Shown here: positions 55,351 to 63,766 of the stretch, in pieces
How the letters are laid out: the number at the start of each line of letters is the position of its first letter
Position numbering within the stretch: the stretch's first letter is position 1
Assembly: GCF_019745455.1 (NCBI RefSeq)
Contig: NZ_JAIETD010000028.1
Span: 175,192-239,191 of the forward strand
Length of the DNA: 64,000 nucleotides
Direction: 5' to 3'
From: Methylobacterium sp.
Lineage (GTDB): Bacteria > Pseudomonadota > Alphaproteobacteria > Rhizobiales > Beijerinckiaceae
The notes under the pieces: model-generated
Databases searched by the model: none
Told to the model about the DNA's origin: nothing
Seen by the model: only the letters and a program-made list of their open reading frames with translations
Program-made: the position numbers and the translations under genes

Positions 55351-56106
55351 TTGGCCTCAACCGTCAACGAACGTCGGCGCATCATGCTGCTCACGGGGGC
55401 GAGCCGCGGCATCGGCCACGCCACCGTGAAGCGCTTCTCGGCGGCCGGCTGGCGGGTGATCACCTGCTCGCGCCACGCCTTTCCCGAGAACTGCCCGTGG
55501 GAGATGGGTCCGGAGGATCACCTGCAGGTGGATCTGGCCGATCCGGAGGACACGATGCGCGGCATCGCCGAGGTCGCCGGCCGTCTCGCCGAGGAGGGCG
55601 GGCTCCTGCACGCCCTCGTCAACAATGCCGGCATCTCGCCCAAGGGCGAGAACGGCGAACGGCTCGGTGCCATCGCCACCGAGTTCGGCGACTGGCGCAA
55701 GGTGTTCCAGGTCAACGTGTTCGCGCCGTTGCTGCTCGCGCGCGGATTGTGCCAGGAACTCACCCGCGCCAAGGGCTCGGTCGTCAACGTCACCTCGATC
55801 GCGGGCTCGCGCGTCCATCCCTTCGCGGGGGCGGCCTACGGCACATCGAAGGCGGCCCTCGCCGGCCTGACCCGCGAGCTCGCCAGCGATTTCGGGCCGC
55901 TCGGGGTGCGGGTCAACGCGATCTCGCCGGGCGAGATCGACACCGCGATCCTGTCGCCGGGCACGGACAAGATCGTCGCCGGCATCCCGCAGCGCCGCCT
56001 CGGCACCCCCGACGAGGTGGCCAAGGCGATCTACTTCCTGTGCACCGAAGCCTCGTCCTACGTGAACGGCGCCGAGCTGCACATCAACGGCGGGCAGCAT
56101 GTCTGA
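55351..56106 (+). CDS. Short-chain dehydrogenase/reductase
   Basis: A 251-residue SDR of the classical type. The cofactor motif TGASRGIGHATV lies at residues ~15-26, NNAG at ~91, and the catalytic Tyr-x3-Lys is in AAYGTSKAALAG (about 168-172), with Ser in VTSIAGS. The family ending SSYVNGAELHINGGQHV is present. The TTG start at 55351 has an AAGGA six bases upstream; ATG 55384 is the alternative. Substrate unknown. It overlaps the following gene by eight bases, so they are probably co-transcribed. Confidence 0.88.
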   Translation: MASTVNERRRIMLLTGASRGIGHATVKRFSAAGWRVITCSRHAFPENCPWEMGPEDHLQVDLADPEDTMRGIAEVAGRLAEEGGLLHALVNNAGISPKGENGERLGAIATEFGDWRKVFQVNVFAPLLLARGLCQELTRAKGSVVNVTSIAGSRVHPFAGAAYGTSKAALAGLTRELASDFGPLGVRVNAISPGEIDTAILSPGTDKIVAGIPQRRLGTPDEVAKAIYFLCTEASSYVNGAELHINGGQHV

Positions 56107-57181
56107 GCGCTCAGCGCTGCTCCTCGTCGCCCTCCTCCTCATCACCACGCCGGCAGCCGCGGAGCCGGCCGTCACCATCCTCGACCTGCCCTTCGCTGCA
56201 CGGCACCTGCGGGGCCCCGGAAGCGCCGTGGCGGTCTCCGTGGCGACCTCCGGGCTGATGCCGCTCGCCCGCCCGAAATCATCCGATCCGAAGGCGACCC
56301 TGTCGGCGGAGCCGGAGGACGCGGCCGTCGTCGTGGTCTGGGGCGAGGGCGGGGGCGCCGCCCTCGGCCTCAAGGACGGGCGCGTCGAGACGACTCTCAT
56401 CGGCGCCGAGGCGATCGAGGGCGTCGCCGCCACCGAGACGCCGCGGGGCGCCCTGCCCGGCTCGCGCGGCGCGGTGATCGGGCCGGTCAGCGCGCAGCTC
56501 ACGCGCGGCGAGTCCGGTCCGATGCTCACCATCCGCGAGCGCCAGCCGGTGGCCATGAGCACCGAGCCCAAGGCGGTGCCGATCGCGAGCCAGCCGGTCT
56601 CGGCCGGTCCCGGCGCCGCCTTCGCCACGTTCCGGCCCTACGCGATGCTGGCCGGCGGCACGCCCGTCGTCGCCGCGGTGGCCTCGCAGGGGAACGGCGC
56701 ATCTTTCATCGCGGTCATCGGCAAGGCGGAAGCCAAGCCGGGATCGGCCTGGGACGTGCTCGGCCGGTCGCCGCCCCAGGCGGAGGGCCTCGGCATCGCG
56801 GCGATCGGCCCCTTCGCGGGTCCCGGAACCGTCCGTATCGCCACGGTCGCGGTGCCGGAGGGCAAGGGACTTCTCCAGCTCTGGGCCTGGGATGCAGGGA
56901 GCCTGCGCCTCCTCACCGAGGCCGCCGGCTATACCGATCGGGCGCCGGGCGCGGCGGAAGCGGACCTCGCCTCCCCGGTCGGGACCGAGCCGCCCGAACT
57001 CGCGCTGGCGGTCTCGGATCGCAGGGCCGTCGCGATCCTCGGCCTCAAGGACGCCATCCGCGAGCGGACCCGCATCGCCCTGCCGGCCCCTGCCATCGGC
57101 CTCTCCGGCCTCGGGAAGGGCGCGCAGGCCCGGATCGTCGTCGCCCTCGCCGACGGGCGCGTCGCCGTGGTGACGCCGTGA
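56099..57181 (+). CDS. Exported protein of unknown function
   Basis: A 360-residue protein with a clear signal peptide (MSERSALLLVALLLITTPAAAE). The mature chain is Ala/Gly/Pro-rich, with no cysteine pairs or obvious motif; repeated hydrophobic strand-like segments separated by acidic loops (AVVVVWGEGGGAALGL, AIIGLSGLGKG-like ends) are compatible with a beta-rich fold, but I cannot identify it. It overlaps both neighbours by a few bases (SDR upstream, NUDIX downstream), so the three form one unit. Confidence 0.6.
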   Translation: MSERSALLLVALLLITTPAAAEPAVTILDLPFAARHLRGPGSAVAVSVATSGLMPLARPKSSDPKATLSAEPEDAAVVVVWGEGGGAALGLKDGRVETTLIGAEAIEGVAATETPRGALPGSRGAVIGPVSAQLTRGESGPMLTIRERQPVAMSTEPKAVPIASQPVSAGPGAAFATFRPYAMLAGGTPVVAAVASQGNGASFIAVIGKAEAKPGSAWDVLGRSPPQAEGLGIAAIGPFAGPGTVRIATVAVPEGKGLLQLWAWDAGSLRLLTEAAGYTDRAPGAAEADLASPVGTEPPELALAVSDRRAVAILGLKDAIRERTRIALPAPAIGLSGLGKGAQARIVVALADGRVAVVTP

Positions 57182-57630
57182 GCGACGGCGACGGGCGGCT
57201 GTTCCCGACCCGGCCCTTCGTCGGGGCCTCGATCGCGGTCCTGCGCGAGGGCCGGGTGCTGCTCGCGGCGCGGGCCAACGAGCCGCTTCGCGGCGTCTGG
57301 ACCCTGCCCGGCGGCCTCGTCGAGCCGGGGGAGACCCTTGCGGAGGCGGCCTTGCGCGAATTGCGAGAGGAGGTCGGCGTGGAAGCGCGGGTACTCGGTT
57401 CTCTGACGCCGACCGAGATCATCCTGCGCGATTCCGACGGGCGCCTGAGGCACCATTACGTCGTCCATCCCCATGCCGCCCTCTGGCGGAGCGGCGAGCC
57501 GAAACCGGGACCCGAGGCCCTCGACGTGCGCTGGGCGACTCCTGGAGACGTCGCGGGTCTCCCGACAACGCCTGGCCTCGCCGAGACCCTGGCCGAGGCT
57601 TTCGCGCGTGCGGCCGAGGCCGAGCCATGA
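57178..57630 (+). CDS. NUDIX hydrolase
   Basis: A 150-residue pyrophosphohydrolase. The NUDIX box GGLVEPGETLAEAALRELREEVGV (residues ~43-66) matches GX5EX7REUXEEXGU, with the metal-binding glutamates in place. It starts inside the stop of the preceding gene (GTGA at 57178-57181) and its end overlaps the TIGR02301 gene by four bases. The substrate, often a nucleoside diphosphate linked to another moiety, is not deducible. Confidence 0.9.
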   Translation: MSDGDGRLFPTRPFVGASIAVLREGRVLLAARANEPLRGVWTLPGGLVEPGETLAEAALRELREEVGVEARVLGSLTPTEIILRDSDGRLRHHYVVHPHAALWRSGEPKPGPEALDVRWATPGDVAGLPTTPGLAETLAEAFARAAEAEP

Positions 57631-58073
57631 GGCTGTTCACCGGCCTCGCGCTGCTGGCGGCCCTGAGCCTCGCCCTGCCCCCTCCGGTGCTCGGCCAGCA
57701 GCAGCGCCCGCCCGCGCGTCAGAATGCGAAACCGGCCGAGAAGGAGCCCCCTCCTCCGGCCGAACCGCCGCCCGCGCCCTACGACCGCGACCTGATGCGG
57801 CTCTCCGAAATCATCGGCTCGCTCGCCTTCCTTCGCGGCCTCTGCGGCGGCCCGGATGCGGCCGAGTGGCCGCGGCGCATGTCGGCCTTGATGGAAGCCG
57901 AAGGGGTGACGCCCACCCGGCGCGAGCGCCTCGCCGGCGCCTATAACCGCGGCTATCGCGGCTATGCCCTCACCTACCGGGTCTGCACGCCGGCCGCGAC
58001 GCTGGCGACGAGCCGCTTCCTCGCCGAGGGCGAGCGGCTGTCGCAGGCCCTGGCCGGACGCTTCGGCGGCTGA
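57627..58073 (+). CDS. TIGR02301-family exported protein
   Basis: A 148-residue protein with a signal peptide (LFTGLALLAALSLALPPPVLGQ) and a Pro-rich linker (residues ~24-50). The conserved core DRDLMRLSEIIGSLAFLRGLCGG, WPRRMSALMEAEG and GYRGYALTYRVCTPAA identifies the TIGR02301 group, restricted to alphaproteobacteria and of unknown function. Two cysteines, about 48 residues apart, may form a disulfide. It is the last gene of the SDR-NUDIX unit. Confidence 0.85.
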   Translation: MRLFTGLALLAALSLALPPPVLGQQQRPPARQNAKPAEKEPPPPAEPPPAPYDRDLMRLSEIIGSLAFLRGLCGGPDAAEWPRRMSALMEAEGVTPTRRERLAGAYNRGYRGYALTYRVCTPAATLATSRFLAEGERLSQALAGRFGG

Positions 58074-58244
58074 GCGCCGGCATGCGGCAGAAAAGTCACG
58101 CAGGGTCCTCGATGAACCGATCCGCGCAATTCTCCCTCTCGCGTTAACCGCTTCGCAATTCCTGGCTTCCCGGCCCGAGACACCCGGCCTATCATTCTCG
58201 AATCAGATCGCCGGTTGTCCCGGCATGAAGCGATGTGTTGAGCC

Positions 58245-58499
58245 ATGCAGACTGACAGCGCCCCCGCCCCGTTCGAGGCCGATCTCGACGACAAGCGCGC
58301 CGCCCTCGGCTACGTCTCGGAGGCGTTCGCCGAAGGCTGTCTCGACGGGCTCGACGGCGACTGCATGGCCCAGGCCGCCCTGTTCGCGGCCTTCCAGGAG
58401 CTCGTCACCACCTATGGCGAGGACGCGACCGCCCGCTACGCAGAAGGCTTCCCTGAGCGCATCCGCGCCGGCGCCTTCACCACCGGCCTGCAGCACTGA
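58245..58499 (+). CDS. Small acidic helical protein of unknown function
   Basis: An 84-residue acidic protein, mostly helical, rich in Ala, Asp and Glu with two cysteines (GCLDGLDGDCM). No signal or membrane segment. It ends directly next to the convergent dihydroorotase gene. The frame shows GC-rich third positions as in real genes. A segment starting GYVSEAFAEGCLDGL resembles small proteins conserved in this group of bacteria, but I cannot name a family. Confidence 0.5.
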   Translation: MQTDSAPAPFEADLDDKRAALGYVSEAFAEGCLDGLDGDCMAQAALFAAFQELVTTYGEDATARYAEGFPERIRAGAFTTGLQH

Positions 58500-59837
58500 T
58501 CAGGCGACGGGCAACGCCTCGTCGAACAGAACCGCCTCGCCCCTAGCCGGAGCGAGGAGTTCGCCCTGCCACATCACGCAGGCACCGCGGACATAAGTCC
58601 CCACCGGCCAGCCCGTCACCGTGACGCCGTCATAGGGCGTCCAGCCGCATTTCGAGGCGATCCACTCGTTGCGGATGGTCTCGCGGCGCTTGAGGTCCAC
58701 CACCGTCACGTCGGCGTCGTAACCAATCGAGAGCCGGCCTTTCCGGGCGATGCCGAACAGGCGCTTGGGCCCCGCGCTCGTCATGTCGACGAAGCGGGCG
58801 AGGGACAGCCGGCCCGCGGCGACGTGGTCGAGCATGATCGGCACCAGGGTCTGCACGCCGGTCATGCCCGAAGGCGAATCCGGATAGGGCTTGGCCTTCT
58901 CCTCGAGGAGGTGCGGTGCGTGGTCGGAGCCGAGGATGTCGGCGACGCCCTGGCTCAACCCCCACCAGATCCTTTCGCGATGGGCCGCGTCGCGAACCGG
59001 CGGGTTCATCTGCACCAGGGTGCCGAGGCGGGCATAGGCTTCGGTGCCGTCGAGGGTGAGGTGGTGCGGCGTCACCTCGGCGCTCGCCACGTCCTTGTGA
59101 TCGGCGAGATAGGCCATCTCCTCCCCCGTGGAGATGTGGAGGATGTGGATGCGCGCGCCCGTTTGCCTGGCGATGCGCACCAGGCGCTCGGTCGCCTTCA
59201 GGGCCACCTCTGGCGAGCGCCAGACCGGGTGCGAGGACGGATCGCCCGGCACGCGCAGACCCTTGCGATCCCGCAGCATCGGCTCGTCCTCGGCATGGAA
59301 GGCCGCGCGCCGCCGGGTGCGCTTCAGGATCTCGGCGACGCCTTCATCGTCCTCGACGAGGAGCGCCCCGGTGGAGGAGCCGACGAACACCTTGATGCCG
59401 GCCGCGCCCGGCAGGCGCTCGAGCTCGGCGACCTCATGGGCGTTCTCGTGCGTGCCGCCGACCCAGAAGGCGAAGTCGCAATGCATGCGGTGATGGGCGC
59501 GGGCGACCTTGTCGGCGAGCGTCGCGGCGCTGGTGGTGAGCGGGTTGGTGTTGGGCATCTCGAACACCGCCGTCACGCCGCCCATCACGGCGGCACGCGA
59601 GCCCGTTTCGAGGTCCTCCTTGTGGTCGAGGCCGGGCTCGCGGAAATGGACCTGGCTGTCGATGACGCCCGGCAGGAGGTGCAGGCCGGTGCAGTCGCGC
59701 CGCTCGGCGGCCTTCGACGCGGCGAGGTCGCCGATGGCCGCGATGCGCCCGGCCCTGATGCCGAGATCGGCGCGGTGCTCGCCGTCCTGGTTCACCACGG
59801 TGCCGCCTGAGAGGACGAGATCGAAGGGTTGTTCCAT
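58500..59837 (-). CDS. pyrC: Dihydroorotase, class I
   Basis: A 445-residue dihydroorotase that closes carbamoyl-aspartate to dihydroorotate. The metal-ligand segment reads VIDSQVHFREPG, so the second His of HxH is kept but the first is Gln. The other ligands are present: carboxylated Lys candidate in GIKVFVGSSTGALL, IHILHISTGEE, TPHHL, and SDHAPH. It is therefore likely the active enzyme of this genome, in contrast to PyrC' at 16326. It is not linked to other pyrimidine genes here. Divergent from ygfZ. Confidence 0.9.
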   Translation of the reverse strand: MEQPFDLVLSGGTVVNQDGEHRADLGIRAGRIAAIGDLAASKAAERRDCTGLHLLPGVIDSQVHFREPGLDHKEDLETGSRAAVMGGVTAVFEMPNTNPLTTSAATLADKVARAHHRMHCDFAFWVGGTHENAHEVAELERLPGAAGIKVFVGSSTGALLVEDDEGVAEILKRTRRRAAFHAEDEPMLRDRKGLRVPGDPSSHPVWRSPEVALKATERLVRIARQTGARIHILHISTGEEMAYLADHKDVASAEVTPHHLTLDGTEAYARLGTLVQMNPPVRDAAHRERIWWGLSQGVADILGSDHAPHLLEEKAKPYPDSPSGMTGVQTLVPIMLDHVAAGRLSLARFVDMTSAGPKRLFGIARKGRLSIGYDADVTVVDLKRRETIRNEWIASKCGWTPYDGVTVTGWPVGTYVRGACVMWQGELLAPARGEAVLFDEALPVA

Positions 59838-59927
59838 CGGTGTCGCTCCGGATCGGCGTTGAGACGGGGGTTGCGGCGGCTTATGTCAGCACGCTGCGGC
59901 GTGCAACGCCGCGTCGAGGAGTGACCG

Positions 59928-60779
59928 ATGCCGATCGCCCTGCTGCCGGACCGCGCCGTCGTCACCGTCTCGTGCGAGGACGCGGAAAGTTTCCTTCAAG
60001 GCATCCTGACCTGCAATGTCGAGACGCTCGAACCGGGCGAGGCGCGGCTCGGCGCGCTCCTGAGCCCGCAGGGCAAGATCCTGTTCGACTTCCTGGTCTC
60101 GCGGACCGGCGAGGGTTTTCGCCTGGAGGCCGCGGCGGAGAAGATGGCGGACCTGGTGAAGCGCCTCGGCCTCTACCGCCTTCGCGCCAAGGTCGCGATC
60201 GCGGCCGACCCCGCCCTCGTGGTCGCGGCTTCATGGGACGGGTCCGAGACGTCCGCCGAGGTCGAGTCCATTCGGGATGGGCGATTGCCGGCCCTCGGAC
60301 GCCGCCTCTATGCCGGTACCGGCGCCTTCTCGGCCGATGCCGGGGAGGACGCCTACCACGCCCACCGCATCGCGCTGGGCATCCCCGAGGGCGGGCGCGA
60401 CTTCGCCTATGGCGATGCCTTCCCGCACGAGGCGCTGATGGACCAGCTCGGCGGCGTCGATTTCAAGAAGGGCTGCTATGTCGGCCAGGAGGTGGTCTCG
60501 CGCATGCAGCACCGTGGCACGGCGCGGACGCGGGTGGTGCCGGTGGTCTTCGTGAACGGCGAGGCGCCCGAGCCCGGCACCGAGGTCACCGCCGGCCAGA
60601 AGGTGCTTGGCGTGACGGGAAGCCGTGCCGGAACCCGCGGCCTCGCCACGATCCGCCTCGACCGCCTCGCCGATGCGCTGGTGACCGGCGAGCCGTTGCG
60701 AGCGGGTGGTGCAATGCTCGGCGTCGTGAAGCCGGCTTTCGCGACCTTCGCGTTTCCTGAGATGGGCGTGGCGGGCTAG
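59928..60779 (+). CDS. ygfZ: Folate-binding Fe-S maintenance protein YgfZ
   Basis: A 283-residue YgfZ/IBA57-type protein, which supports repair or assembly of certain Fe-S enzymes with help of tetrahydrofolate. The signature KKGCYVGQEVVSRMQHRG (residues ~181-198), with the essential Cys, is intact; the GcvT-like fold starts at FLQGILTCNV. ATG 59928 fits. It stands alone, divergent from pyrC, and functionally complements the SUF operon elsewhere in the window. Confidence 0.92.
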   Translation: MPIALLPDRAVVTVSCEDAESFLQGILTCNVETLEPGEARLGALLSPQGKILFDFLVSRTGEGFRLEAAAEKMADLVKRLGLYRLRAKVAIAADPALVVAASWDGSETSAEVESIRDGRLPALGRRLYAGTGAFSADAGEDAYHAHRIALGIPEGGRDFAYGDAFPHEALMDQLGGVDFKKGCYVGQEVVSRMQHRGTARTRVVPVVFVNGEAPEPGTEVTAGQKVLGVTGSRAGTRGLATIRLDRLADALVTGEPLRAGGAMLGVVKPAFATFAFPEMGVAG

Positions 60780-60866
60780 CTGAGTCGATCGTTTCCGATT
60801 ATCGATCTTGGACATCTATTGCCATATACGTCCTGGCTTTATCAGCGCCGTTTCGAGGATGACCGG

Positions 60867-61139
60867 ATGCCGAACGTCAACCTGGGCCATCACTTCGATG
60901 GGTTCATCCAGCGACAGGTCGAGAGCGGCCGGTTCCAGAATGCCAGCGAGGTCGTCCGAGCGGGGCTTCGCCTCCTCGAGGACCACGAGACCTCACTGGC
61001 CGAACGGCGAGACGAGCTTAAACGCAGTATCGCCGAATCCTTCGACGAGCCGCGACCCGGCATTCCGGCGAAAGAGGTCTTCGCCCGCCTGCGCGCCCAC
61101 CATGCCGAGCAGGTGAAAGCCGACGGACGTGACGGCTGA
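60867..61139 (+). CDS. ParD-type antitoxin
   Basis: A 90-residue ribbon-helix-helix antitoxin: VNLGHHFDGFIQRQVESGRFQNASEVVRAGLRLLEDHE is the DNA-binding dimerisation domain, with an acidic toxin-binding tail. The ATG at 60867 (MPNVN) is preceded by a possible earlier ATG at 60819, which I reject because RHH domains start at this point. It overlaps the toxin gene by 11 bases. Confidence 0.88.
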   Translation: MPNVNLGHHFDGFIQRQVESGRFQNASEVVRAGLRLLEDHETSLAERRDELKRSIAESFDEPRPGIPAKEVFARLRAHHAEQVKADGRDG

Positions 61140-61437
61140 GGTCGTCTTCCGCGAGGCAGCCCAGACGGATCTTTTCGAATTCTATCGCTACATCGCGGAC
61201 CAGGCGGGACGTATCCGGGCCGGCGCCTATATCGACCGGATCGAGGCGGCCTGTCTCCAACTCGCGGAGTTTCCCGAACGTGGTACGCGCCGCGATGACC
61301 TGGGGCCGGGCTTGCGGACGATCGGCGTCGAGCGCCTAGCGACGATCATCTTCCGGATCGACGAAGGTACCGTCGTGATCGGCCGCATCCTCTATGGAGG
61401 CCGCGACCTCCAGGCTCTCCTCGATGAGTCGCGGTAG
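61129..61437 (+). CDS. ParE/RelE-type toxin
   Basis: A 102-residue toxin of the RelE/ParE fold. Typical segments: VVFREAAQTDLFEFYRYIADQAG, LAEFPERGTRRDDLGPGLRTIGVERL and the end RIDEGTVVIGRILYGGRDLQALLD. ParE members act on DNA gyrase, RelE members on ribosomal mRNA; both are possible, the ParD-like partner favours the former. GTG start at 61129 overlaps the antitoxin. Confidence 0.88.
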   Translation: MTAEVVFREAAQTDLFEFYRYIADQAGRIRAGAYIDRIEAACLQLAEFPERGTRRDDLGPGLRTIGVERLATIIFRIDEGTVVIGRILYGGRDLQALLDESR

Positions 61438-61483
61438 CATCGAGGCGTTGCACTTTTCTCCTGCCGCCCGCTAAACCACCCTC

Positions 61484-62098
61484 ATGTCCGCCGACGCCAC
61501 CGGCCTCATCCACCATTCCGACGGCTGCGCCCGCTGCTGGTGGGCCGGGCTCGACCCGACTTACGTCGCCTACCACGACACCGAATGGGGCGTGCCGGAG
61601 CGCGACGGCCGCGCTCTGTACGAGAAGCTGATCCTCGACGGGTTCCAGGCCGGCTTGTCCTGGATCACCATCCTGCGCCGCCGGGAGGGTTTCCGAAGCG
61701 CCTTCGCCGGGTTCGACCCCGAGGCGATCGCCCGCTTCACCGAAGCCGATGTGGCGAGGCTGATGAGCGACACCGGCATCATCCGCAACCGCGCCAAGAT
61801 CGTCGGCACCATCGCGGGCGCCCGCGCCTTCCTCAGGATCGAGGAGAGCGGCCCCGGCTTCTCGCGCTTCCTGTGGGATTTCGTCGAGGGCGTCCCGATC
61901 CAGGGCACGGCCCGGGACCGGGCCGGGATCGCCACCGAGACCGAGGTCTCGCGCCGCATGGCCAAGGCCCTCAAGGCGGAAGGCTTCAGCTTCTGCGGGC
62001 CGGTGATCGTCCACGCCTTCATGCAGGCGGTCGGCCTCGTCAACGACCACCTCGTCGGCTGCCACCGGCACGGCGCCTGCGCCGCACTCGCCCGATGA
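61484..62098 (+). CDS. tag: DNA-3-methyladenine glycosylase I
   Basis: A 204-residue Tag enzyme that removes 3-methyladenine from DNA. The family pattern CARCWWAGLDPTYVAYHDTEWGVP at residues ~15-38, FQAGLSWITILRRREGFRSAFAGF and GFSFCGPVIVHAFMQAVGLVNDHLVGC are intact; the Cys and His zinc ligands lie at both ends. It overlaps the next gene by four bases (ATGA), suggesting an operon with the HD hydrolase and the phosphatase. Confidence 0.94.
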   Translation: MSADATGLIHHSDGCARCWWAGLDPTYVAYHDTEWGVPERDGRALYEKLILDGFQAGLSWITILRRREGFRSAFAGFDPEAIARFTEADVARLMSDTGIIRNRAKIVGTIAGARAFLRIEESGPGFSRFLWDFVEGVPIQGTARDRAGIATETEVSRRMAKALKAEGFSFCGPVIVHAFMQAVGLVNDHLVGCHRHGACAALAR

Positions 62099-62706
62099 GC
62101 GCGCCCGTCCCCCGGGCATGGCAGCGGATGCTGTCGGGCCGCCGCCTCGACCTCCTCGATCCGGCACCCGGCGATATCGAGATCGCCGACATCGCCCACG
62201 GCCTCGCCCGGGTCGCGCGCTGGAACGGCCAGACCCACGGTCCGCACGTGTTCTCGGTGGCCCAGCACGCCCTCCTCGTCGAGGCGATCGGCGGAGATCT
62301 CGCGCCGTCCAGCCCTGCGGCCGAGCGGCTCGAATTGCTGCTGCACGATGCCCCCGAATACGTGGTCGGCGACCTGATCTCGCCGTTCAAGGCGGCGATC
62401 GGCGACTCCTACAAGGCGGTGGAACGGCGCCTGCTCGCGGCGATCCGACGCCGCTTCGGCCTCGCCGAGCCGACGCTTGAGGCAGCCACCCTGGTCAAGC
62501 GGGCCGACGGGATCGCGGCCTATCACGAGGCCATCGGGCTCGCCGGGTTCGACGAAGCCGAGGCGGTGCGGATCTTCGGCCCTCAGCCTCCGCTCACGGC
62601 CCCCGCCGCTACCCTGCTCGATCCCTGGCCGACGGCACTGGCGCAGGAGCGGTTTCTCGCCCGCTTCGACGAACTCGTGAGGCAGATCGGGATGCCGAGC
62701 CGATGA
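62095..62706 (+). CDS. HD-family phosphohydrolase (YfbR-like)
   Basis: A 203-residue HD-domain protein. The metal ligands are visible in order: His in VARWNGQTHGPHVFSVAQHA, the HD pair in LELLLHDAPEYVVGD and a later Asp in VKRADGIAAYHE. The proteins resembling YfbR remove phosphate from deoxynucleoside monophosphates, but this is only the closest family. It overlaps tag upstream and the phosphatase gene downstream by four bases each. Confidence 0.85.
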   Translation: MSAPVPRAWQRMLSGRRLDLLDPAPGDIEIADIAHGLARVARWNGQTHGPHVFSVAQHALLVEAIGGDLAPSSPAAERLELLLHDAPEYVVGDLISPFKAAIGDSYKAVERRLLAAIRRRFGLAEPTLEAATLVKRADGIAAYHEAIGLAGFDEAEAVRIFGPQPPLTAPAATLLDPWPTALAQERFLARFDELVRQIGMPSR

Positions 62707-63215
62707 CAGCCATCCACGTCTGCCCGCTCTCGCGCCTCGCCGAGACGGTGGCGGAAACGAAGGCCCGCGACGTCCTCACCCTCGCGACCGTCGGCACCAG
62801 CGTGACCCGGCCCGACGGGATCGCGCCGGAGCGCCATTGCGTCGTCGGCGTCAGCGACATCGCCGCGCCCCTCGACGGCCATGTCCTGGCGGACGAGACG
62901 CATGTGCGCCAGATCCTCGATGTCGCCTTCACGTGGGAGCGGACTGCGCCGCTCGTAATCCACTGCTATGCCGGCATCGGCCGCTCGACCGCGGCGGCCT
63001 TCATCGCGGCCTGCGCCCTCGATCCGTCCCGCCACGAGGCATCGATCGCCGATGCTCTGCGAGCGGCCTCGCCGAGCGCCACGCCCAATCCCCGCCTCGT
63101 CGCCGTGGCCGACGCGATGCTCGGGCGCGAGGGCCGGATGATCGCCGCGATTCAGGCGATCGGGCGCGGCGCCGAGGCCTTCGAGGGCACGCCGTTCCGG
63201 CTCGACATCGCATGA
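62703..63215 (+). CDS. Tyrosine phosphatase-like protein
   Basis: A 170-residue protein with the C-x5-R phosphatase loop VIHCYAGIGRSTAA (about residues 80-93), typical of dual-specificity or tyrosine phosphatases, in a short alphaproteobacterial subgroup. A general-acid Asp may be that in VSDIAAPLDGH. It starts on the stop codon of the HD gene and is the third gene of this coupled set, so all three may deal with nucleotides or their repair. Substrate unknown. Confidence 0.82.
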   Translation: MTAIHVCPLSRLAETVAETKARDVLTLATVGTSVTRPDGIAPERHCVVGVSDIAAPLDGHVLADETHVRQILDVAFTWERTAPLVIHCYAGIGRSTAAAFIAACALDPSRHEASIADALRAASPSATPNPRLVAVADAMLGREGRMIAAIQAIGRGAEAFEGTPFRLDIA

Positions 63216-63350
63216 TTGTCCGCGTCTCATGTGTGGCGCAAACGACGCCACGGGCGGAGATTTCTTTTCTCGGCGAAATCCTTGAGCACCCTCAGGGTTG
63301 CCCGGCAAGGGCGGCGCGGCCTAAACCCTGAAGCGAGGATGGACCCTGGA

Positions 63351-63677
63351 ATGACCGTTGCGCGATCCGCCATGGCGGCGGTGCAAGACACCGCAGAGGT
63401 GCAGGACACCGCAGGACAGACCGGCAAAGCCGGTTCCGAGCCGCCGCTGGACAAGAACCTGCCCTTCGAAGCGGCCCTGGCCGAGCTCGAGGACATCGTG
63501 CGGCGCCTCGAGAAGGGTGACGTCGCCCTCGATGAATCGGTCGCCATCTACGAGCGCGGCGAGCTGCTCAAGCGCCATTGCGAGGCTTTGCTCCAGCGCG
63601 CCGAGGCACGGATCCAGACCATCACCACCGATCCTGCCGGCCGCGCCACCGGAACGGCCCCGCTGGACGTGGAATGA
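63351..63677 (+). CDS. xseB: Exodeoxyribonuclease VII small subunit
   Basis: A 108-residue small subunit of exonuclease VII. The family core [49 protein letters not shown] is complete, preceded by a ~38-residue Ala/Thr-rich extension with a partial repeat ([12 protein letters not shown]). The start is uncertain among 63339, 63351 and 63372. The large subunit xseA is not in the window. In this bacterial group the gene is commonly followed by dxs. Confidence 0.88.
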   Translation: MTVARSAMAAVQDTAEVQDTAGQTGKAGSEPPLDKNLPFEAALAELEDIVRRLEKGDVALDESVAIYERGELLKRHCEALLQRAEARIQTITTDPAGRATGTAPLDVE

Positions 63678-63766
63678 CGGTGTCATGCCCGTTCGGTCAA
63701 ACCTGAACTCTCCGCTTCCTCAAGGCGTTGCAGCCTTATCTTTCCTCCGGACGTGAGGTCCTCTCG

